Assembly: GCF_001039355.2 (NCBI RefSeq)
Contig: NW_019773514.1
Location: 1,363,841 to 1,427,840 of the forward strand
Direction of reading: 5' to 3'
DNA length: 64,000 bases
Source of the DNA: Lingula anatina
Lineage: Eukaryota; Brachiopoda; Lingulata; Lingulida; Lingulidae
This document shows, one piece after another, positions 57,587-64,000 of the stretch. Every line of letters starts with the position of its first letter. Position 1 is the first letter of the stretch. The position numbers and the translations under genes are program-made. Below the pieces are notes generated by a model. That model saw nothing but the letters and a program-made list of their open reading frames with translations, was not told the DNA's origin and did no database searches.

Positions 57587-57625
<39 letters not shown>

Positions 57626-58215
57626 GTGAGGCGGAACGGATGCAGTAAGGGTGGGGGGAAAAATCTGTCTTATTTTTCTACTGAGGAAAATTGTGAAGTT
57701 TAGTTCATATCCATTAAACATCAGAATTATCTTATCGCTTTTTGCTAGCAATCACGCGGATTCCAGATGCTTTAGCATCGTGTGCCAATTGTTTGTTATC
57801 TCATGATAAGACGGTTTAAAAAGTAATGAAAATGTTTATATGGTAGGGCGCTTGAGGTCGTTTTTGCAGTAGAAAAACGCACGCATGCCTTAGCTGTCCC
57901 AACCTAACCAAAAACAGAATAAAAGCTTGAACATCAACTACATGTAATAAAACAGAAGCATAACCATCACCTAATAAAACAAAGGCAAACATGACGGGCA
58001 TAATATCACTTTCTGTATAAGCGGTGTTTTATTACTACTAATGAAAACCGATGTTCTGCAAGTCATGGGGAAACGGAAAGCATGAATAAATGGAACAACT
58101 GTTTGCTCGAAATAGCCCGCAAAGCAAAAAACAAAAACAAAACAAAAATATCTGGGATTAATTTAAGGATGATCTTATGCAACACACACACATTCTCTCT
58201 CTCTCTCTCACACAG

Positions 58216-58270
<55 letters not shown>

Positions 58271-59260
58271 AGGTGGTATTGTAAGACAATCATGGATTAA
58301 TACGGCCTGTTTAGTCAGTAAAAGATAGATCAAACCACGTAGACAGACAAGCCCATCAAGTCTAACTAAATCATGAAATCGAACAGGTAAAACGGAAATA
58401 CCATTGCGGTTCTTCATTACGGATAACAATGCATAATTGCAAGTGTTAAGACTTATAACGGACTCGGGTGATCCATTAATGCAACACACCACAATATAAA
58501 CCCGTCAAGAACTTTTAGGTGCTAATAAATAAAAGTTTCAAACTGATGAAGTGTAAGCGTGTTTGATAGTTCATATCATGTAGCCATGTTATTATAGAAA
58601 GTATAAAAACATTATACGTCAATAAATTAAAACCTGTAATTGCACAAGGTAATTGTTTTCACATTTGTTTCTAGTCAACTTCGTACACCAACCAAATTTG
58701 AGAGAAGTCGACTATCACTGTAGTATTCACTTATGAATAATATTGCAATATGTCGTATACATCTTACGCTCCATTCGACGCATTTTTATGGAGAGTTCAG
58801 TTTATTCACAGGATAGATGTGAATAGCTAAAAGTTGCTAGGTCTTTTGCGAAGAATAAAACTATGGTCCTTTACTAAAAATTACTGGGACATTTGGAAAA
58901 ACGCCCGCCCGCCAAAAATATACATGCACTCTTATTGTCACTGTTAATATGCCATATCTTGTAACAATCTGTATATCTTGTAAAGCAAACCAAGCGTAAA
59001 AGTGAACAAAATGGAATGGAAATTAGATATGGAGGCTAATATTATTTTGTTAATTCAATGAAATTAATTTTACAGCCAATGGATTTGAAACTCACATGTC
59101 AATGAGTCAAAATGAGCAAAAGAGGGAAATTAAAAGAGCCAAACAATACAACTAATAGAAAGTGACAGACAACAACAAGAAAGATTAGTGATCATTCTTT
59201 TATGGTGAGGTGATGGAAAATCTGTATGAATAAAAGTTGTGAACTTATGTCAGTTTTCAC
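55473..59260. other. Non-coding stretch with microsatellites
   Basis: GT repeats lie near 57582-57624, and a compound CA/CT/CA/GA array near 58183-58270. No exon is recognised among the short frames. Confidence 0.4.
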
Positions 59261-59265
59261 ACACC

Positions 59266-59880
59266 ATTACCTAATTAGGTTACTAATACAGAGCTACGGA
59301 AATGAATAATAATAGATATTGCGTAAGAGCACAAAACATCAAACCATAACCAAATGATGGAATGTTTATAGATTGACGAAAAGCTTAAAATATAAATTTG
59401 TTGAAAAGTCCAGAGAAACTGCGCGATGTATTATGGTATTGGAATGTGATATAATATGTTTAAACAGTGTCCAATGATTGTAAAACGAGAATATACAAAT
59501 AAATCTTTTGGGCACCAAAGGGTGTGTGCTTTCCTTCCTATCTCAACGTATAGTCATTTATCACACCTTTAACGTAAGGTCATCTATCACACCAGTACCT
59601 AATCAGACAAATACAATACTTTGATTGATAGCTTATAACGGAGAGTTATGGAAAAATGAATAATAATAAATATAACGTAAGAGCGCAAAACATCACACTC
59701 TATTACGAAATAAGGGAATGTTGATCGATTGACTCTATTAACAGATTGTAAATAGATTGGCTTAATAGACTGACGAATAACTTGCATCATGGTATTGGAA
59801 TGTTACATGATAAGTTAGAACGAAGTGTCCTATATTTTTAAAACGGGAATACATGTATACATTATAAATCTTTTGGGCAG
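59266..59880. repeat. Diverged tandem duplication, about 0.33 kb unit
   Basis: 59266-59513 and 59590-59880 share ordered blocks: ATGAATAATAATA, GTAAGAGC.CAAAACATCA, ATGGTATTGGAATGT, AAAACG.GAATA and AATCTTTTGGGCA. Spacing is similar and there are many substitutions between them. Unlike the contig-overlap duplications, no N lies between them and divergence is high, so this is a true old duplication. Confidence 0.7.
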
Positions 59881-60172
59881 TGTTTGACTCAAATGATGAC
59901 AGAGAACAAAATCATATCGCGTGATAGCATTACTTGATCACATACCACATGTATATCATTAAACACTACCATGAATTAAAACTGAAGAAAAGAGAGATGG
60001 TAAATCTTAATTTGATTTATATCTGTTGTAAACGGTGCCAAGGAGACAGCATACCAATAGTTTGGGCTATAGATTATCGCGATAAATCGAACTGGAGAAC
60101 GAGCATGTTTTTAAAACTTATTTTCATTTGGGGTTTACAAAAAACCTAAGGAAATTTTATTTACCTAGCTTA

Positions 60173-60411
60173 AGCCTAGGTCCCAACCGAACGTACGGGC
60201 TGCTACGTGTCGTCTACGGCCAAAAAAATGGGGAAAACGTGGGAGTTCGTGCGTGAGGAGCACGTCCATCGTGCGACTTTTGGAGGACGCAAACAGCAAG
60301 TAGAAACTTTTCACCAATGTACTTGATTTCTTCCCTGCGATCTAGCTACGTCCTAGCCGGACGCAAGGAACCTAAAAACCGTGCGTCCAAAACGTAACTG
60401 GGACCTAGGCT
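60173..60411. mobile_element. Harbinger-like MITE with TTA target duplication
   Basis: The ends are AGCCTAGGTCCCA and its exact complement TGGGACCTAGGCT (13 bp), flanked by TTA on both sides (60170-60172 and 60412-60414). A 3-bp TTA/TAA target duplication is typical of PIF/Harbinger elements. The 239-bp interior is richer in G+C than its surroundings and non-coding. A loose AAGCCTAGGC recurs just downstream near 60446. Confidence 0.75.
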
Positions 60412-60414
60412 TTA

Positions 60415-62600
60415 CTCTCCAATCTTTTACCCCGTGCTTATTAAGCCTAGGCGCATCAACACGTATCGTTTTTATTTATAACGACAGTTAAAAATCGCAC
60501 AGAAGATCAAAGGACCAAATATCTTTATGCTAATATTTACAATATATTCCTTGCAACATGAATTACCTTGATACATTTAAAAAAGCAATGGGGTCAGGCC
60601 GACCCTCTTCAAATTATTGATTTGAATTTTCAGTGTTCTATCTCCTTACTGATTCATATTTAGTCTGGTTGTATCTCGGAATCAAAGTTGACCAACTGTA
60701 GGCTACCAATGAATTCTACTGGGTAATTCAAGAAGGTTTTCTCTTTTTAAAGTTTGTAATGCTCTGTAAGATATATTGGATAATACCATTCTGAACGATA
60801 AATATGCGGACAATCTCAAATGCTCGAAGTTATCAAATTCTAGTAATATTCAGTTATTTATCGTGCTTATCTCTTAAAAGCTCTCTTCTGACGGTGAAAA
60901 TGTTGCTAAACACCATTTTCCCAAAGTAAATGAAACTTAATATAATTAAATTCCGCTCAAAATGCCAGTTGCTTCTAGTGTTTCAATTACAATTACCGGA
61001 GTTACAAATTGGTTCTACCCAGTCCGAACTTGGCTGTTTAATATACACTCTTAAGGGTTACGTAAAAGGTTTTTTGTACGAGAGTGTGTTCATTAATTCA
61101 GAATGATCATGTTGCAAAATGTTATCAACCGACTATGAAAATGTTAAAGCGCCCACTGTAGTTCAGACAGGCGCACACGGAACTAACGGGAAGCTGAGCA
61201 ATCGTAGCGATCTTTGGTCAAATCCTTAGTATCAGCCGCTTGTGCGTTGACTTGAGGCTGGAGTGATTTCAGTGGATTTTCTCCCCGCTTACATTTAGGA
61301 AAAGGCGAAGGCAACATTTGGCCAGTCTCGAGAGCACGCAATTTCCTCGAGCATTTAGCAAACTGGTACACAGTTACATTTGAGAAAAATATAAATCCAT
61401 AGCATTATATTGATAAAGCTGTCCTTAGATAGGTTACCCCCTCCCTAATTTTTTCAACCATGTACGTATTTGAGTTGCCAGGAAATAGAGGGCTAAGGAA
61501 AATTCCTTTCACTACCCCCCCCCCCCCCAGCCCACGTCCATGCGCTTTTTTCTCAATGGGTTAATTGCTCCACTTAAAATATACTGGCTTTGATGTAGGG
61601 ATTGCAATATTTGTTTTCTCCGATACTCCCGTCATACTATATAGATTTAGAAACCACAAATCGTCATAGGTGTACACCAAATCCTTTAAGAGTACACTGA
61701 TTTAATTACAGGAAACGACGCCTTCCGCACAAGTGTCAGTGTCCGCCGTGCTTACGATCAAGGAAATTACTCTTTTACCAGTAATGGTTTACTTTTGAAT
61801 ATCGTTCTAGTTCTGAAAACTGATACTTGGTGATATACTGAAATTGCAATAAATGCTTACAGCAATATTTCTGAAATTTTCTACATTGTTTTAAACTTCA
61901 TCTTGTACATGTAGATGTAACGTACTGAGTAGCCTACTTTTAAGAGAGAAACTTATGCGCCCAAGCATAACCCATACAAATGAAGAGCATTCAGGCGTCA
62001 CCCAAGCGAACTCTATGTCAAGATTCTCATTTCGTTTTCTATATGCTTTTCATTTTATACGCTTTTTTCGATATCTAGAATTATTTAAACAACATTAGTT
62101 TAATGTCCCTATCCCTTCAGCTAGATAAAGAGAAAAAGTCAAATTAATAGGCATTCTCGTCAGCTCCATTGCTGATCTTACGTGATTGGCTTTGAAAAGT
62201 GTAACCTAATTTACGGCCGGAAAACCGTCCATCCTTATTTTCTTAAAGTTTTTTTTTACATTGAAAATACGCAATCTAACTGTTATATTCTCTAATTATT
62301 GGCCAATCGTACTGCAATCTGACGTAAATACAGACTTGACATTTAATATGGAATATTTCAGTTTTGAAGGTATGCCTAGGTAAAAATGCATTCTTTTTTC
62401 AAACAACTCCGATCTCATATAAAATATGAAAATGGAGAAGTGTTAACTCAGGTATGTTGCTACTAATTAACTGACTACCATGTCTGTTGCACTGCTGTAT
62501 TTTGTAATATGCAGTGATTTAATTGGGTAGTGCTCCTTAGGGCTGGTCAAAGCTTGGCTTCGGCAAAGCATGATTCTGTCAAAAAAGTATCCATATATCG
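60415..62600. other. Non-coding stretch
   Basis: No recognised gene. A poly(C) tract lies near 61515-61528. A 62-codon - frame at 61183-61371 has no known domain. Confidence 0.4.
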
Positions 62601-62663
62601 GCAACTACTGCACAGAGGAATTAAAAATTTTGCATACAAGCGGTCGGTTTTGCAGTGCGTAAA

Positions 62664-63665
62664 ATGAGCCAAAAAGTGTTTTACAGAATTGTTAATCTGT
62701 GGCAGAATGGCGCGAAAAAGACAGACATTGCCAGACAGATTATTGCGCCAAACGGGACGGTCCGCACAGTTTTATAGAAGAATGCCCAGACTGATGTACC
62801 TAGACTGAGGTCTCACCCAGTGTATCTAAACCTTCCACCAGGGTATAGGACTCGCTGTCTTTCGGGATATGCTGCTGCAACTAGACAAAAACCACCCAGG
62901 CCGTTCAGAAGGAGGGGTAAAATGCCACCAAAACACATTTGTAAAGGTCCTTAGCCAAAAACCAAACTGGTTTTAGCAGGTTAGAATACCAGACGACCTC
63001 CGAGGAATCAACAGTAAACAGCAAAACATCGTCGTCTGTTTCTCTAATGAATTGGGGACCATTTACGTTTCTGGGTAGAACACTGAAACCGCGTGGTTTT
63101 CTTTATTGAGCGCAGATTTCACCTGTACCGCTCAACTAGTCATAACAGTGTTTACAGACATCCAGAAGAGGCCTACGACGAAGCGTGTGCCGCGTCTTAA
63201 GTGACTAAGGTCATTGACAGTGTCAGTATTTGGAGTGGATACCACATTGGTGCCAAAACACCAATGGTAGTCATTGATGAAAACCTGAACTAGATCAAAT
63301 AAAGGAATAATCTGGTAATCATGTGACTATCATTTGATAGGGGGCACCTTAGGAACAATTTTAGGTTGCATGGTGAGAACGCCGGTTCACACAGAGCACA
63401 ATAAATAGCAGATAACTTACAGAACCAAGGGAATGGGCAGCTACCTTGGTCATCAAAATCGCCATATTTGAACCACATAGACAATATGTCGGTAGACCAT
63501 TATTCGCCGAATCAACAGCTTACATGTCCTACAACAAAACTGGACCAAAATTGGACAAGTTTTGACCGACGCCTGGTATGTTATTCCAGACTGAACTCTA
63601 AAAGACCTATCCCAATAAATGTCTTGCCGCTTGGGAGCCCTGGTAGCTGCTAGAAGAGGTCGGGG
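62664..63665 (+). pseudogene. Dead Tc1/mariner-type transposase
   Basis: Three separated blocks match the family order. Near 62664 there is an N-terminal helix-turn-helix (MSQKVFYRIVNLWQNGAKK, then TDIARQII). Around 63100-63300 there is the catalytic region (RRFHLYRSTSHNSVYRHP, later IWSGYHIGAKTPMVVIDENL). Near 63620-63660 there is the C-terminal motif CRLGALVAARRG, like the RRC.A.IAARGG of Tc1 proteins. Stops and frameshifts separate the blocks. The first catalytic acidic position looks lost (FIERRF where FTDESRF is usual). The element cannot encode an active enzyme. Terminal repeats were not identified. Confidence 0.85.
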
Positions 63666-64000
63666 GTAACAGCGACCGTTGCTGTAACTAGACACTGACA
63701 TGAGGTTCTTTTGTGGGGCCTGTAACTCTTTTACACACGATAATTAGAAAAATATGGAGATCCAAAATATCGTTTTTAATGGTTGTCTTATGAGATAGAA
63801 TATGCAATGTAGTTTTGTTTGCTTCCCTGGCGAGTTCAATGAATGAACTGATGTCACAGTTACACCAAAGAGATAATTAAAAGTTATTAAAACACGATTT
63901 TAATTCTTATTTTTATTTATCAGTGAGCAAAATAGGAAAAGATTGATGAAAAATGATTTGGAAAAAAATATTCCATATTAAATGTCAAGTCTGTACTTTG
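63666..64000. other. Window end, non-coding
   Basis: AT-rich sequence after the transposase relic. It may include the right end of that element, but no terminal repeat was found. Confidence 0.4.

Overview
The window is AT-rich eukaryotic DNA with long spliceosomal introns, microsatellites, short inverted-repeat transposons and a few assembly gaps. It reads as an animal (bilaterian) genome, most likely a marine invertebrate. The helicase ends in IEGR, unlike the IEQTR of vertebrates, and the palindrome TAGGCCTA is strongly over-represented. I associate that palindrome with echinoderm/hemichordate-type genomes, but the phylum cannot be settled from this window.

Layout. 1-0.8 kb: last exon of PTGES2 (+). 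2.1-6.8 kb: complete nine-exon UAP56/DDX39B RNA helicase (-). 7.3-7.4 kb: a compact bidirectional promoter with two face-to-face non-coding first exons. 7.6-8.3 kb: BBLN, a small coiled-coil protein (+). 10.3-16.8 kb: complete 14-exon argininosuccinate synthase ASS1 (-), with one GC-AG intron and a retroelement fragment in another intron. 18.4-20.9 kb: two assembly gaps with duplicated flanks, then a cluster of TAGGCCTA and three inverted-repeat elements up to 23 kb. 24.3-28.6 kb: complete nine-exon PhyH-family Fe(II)/2-oxoglutarate dioxygenase (-). Its first two exons appear twice because contigs overlap around single-N gaps at 29605 and 32964. 35-47 kb: mostly non-coding, with one MITE and possible upstream exons of the next gene. 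49.8-51.3 kb: a 501-aa secreted peptide precursor (+) with 12 tandem GFPxF-type amidated peptides, seven further related or spacer peptides and two cysteine-rich modules. I cannot assign it to a known family. 51.3-64 kb: non-coding, with a diverged tandem duplication, a Harbinger-like MITE and a dead Tc1/mariner transposase.

The genes do not form an operon or pathway. PTGES2, BBLN and ASS1 all lie on human 9q34. DDX39B lies in the human MHC (6p21), a paralogous region to 9q34, so the block looks like a fragment of an ancestral linkage group. DDX39B and BBLN share a promoter. The peptide precursor is the most original content. Exon structures were assembled by hand from splice signals and reading frame; exon lengths sum to intact ORFs of 425, 123, 422 and 295 aa.
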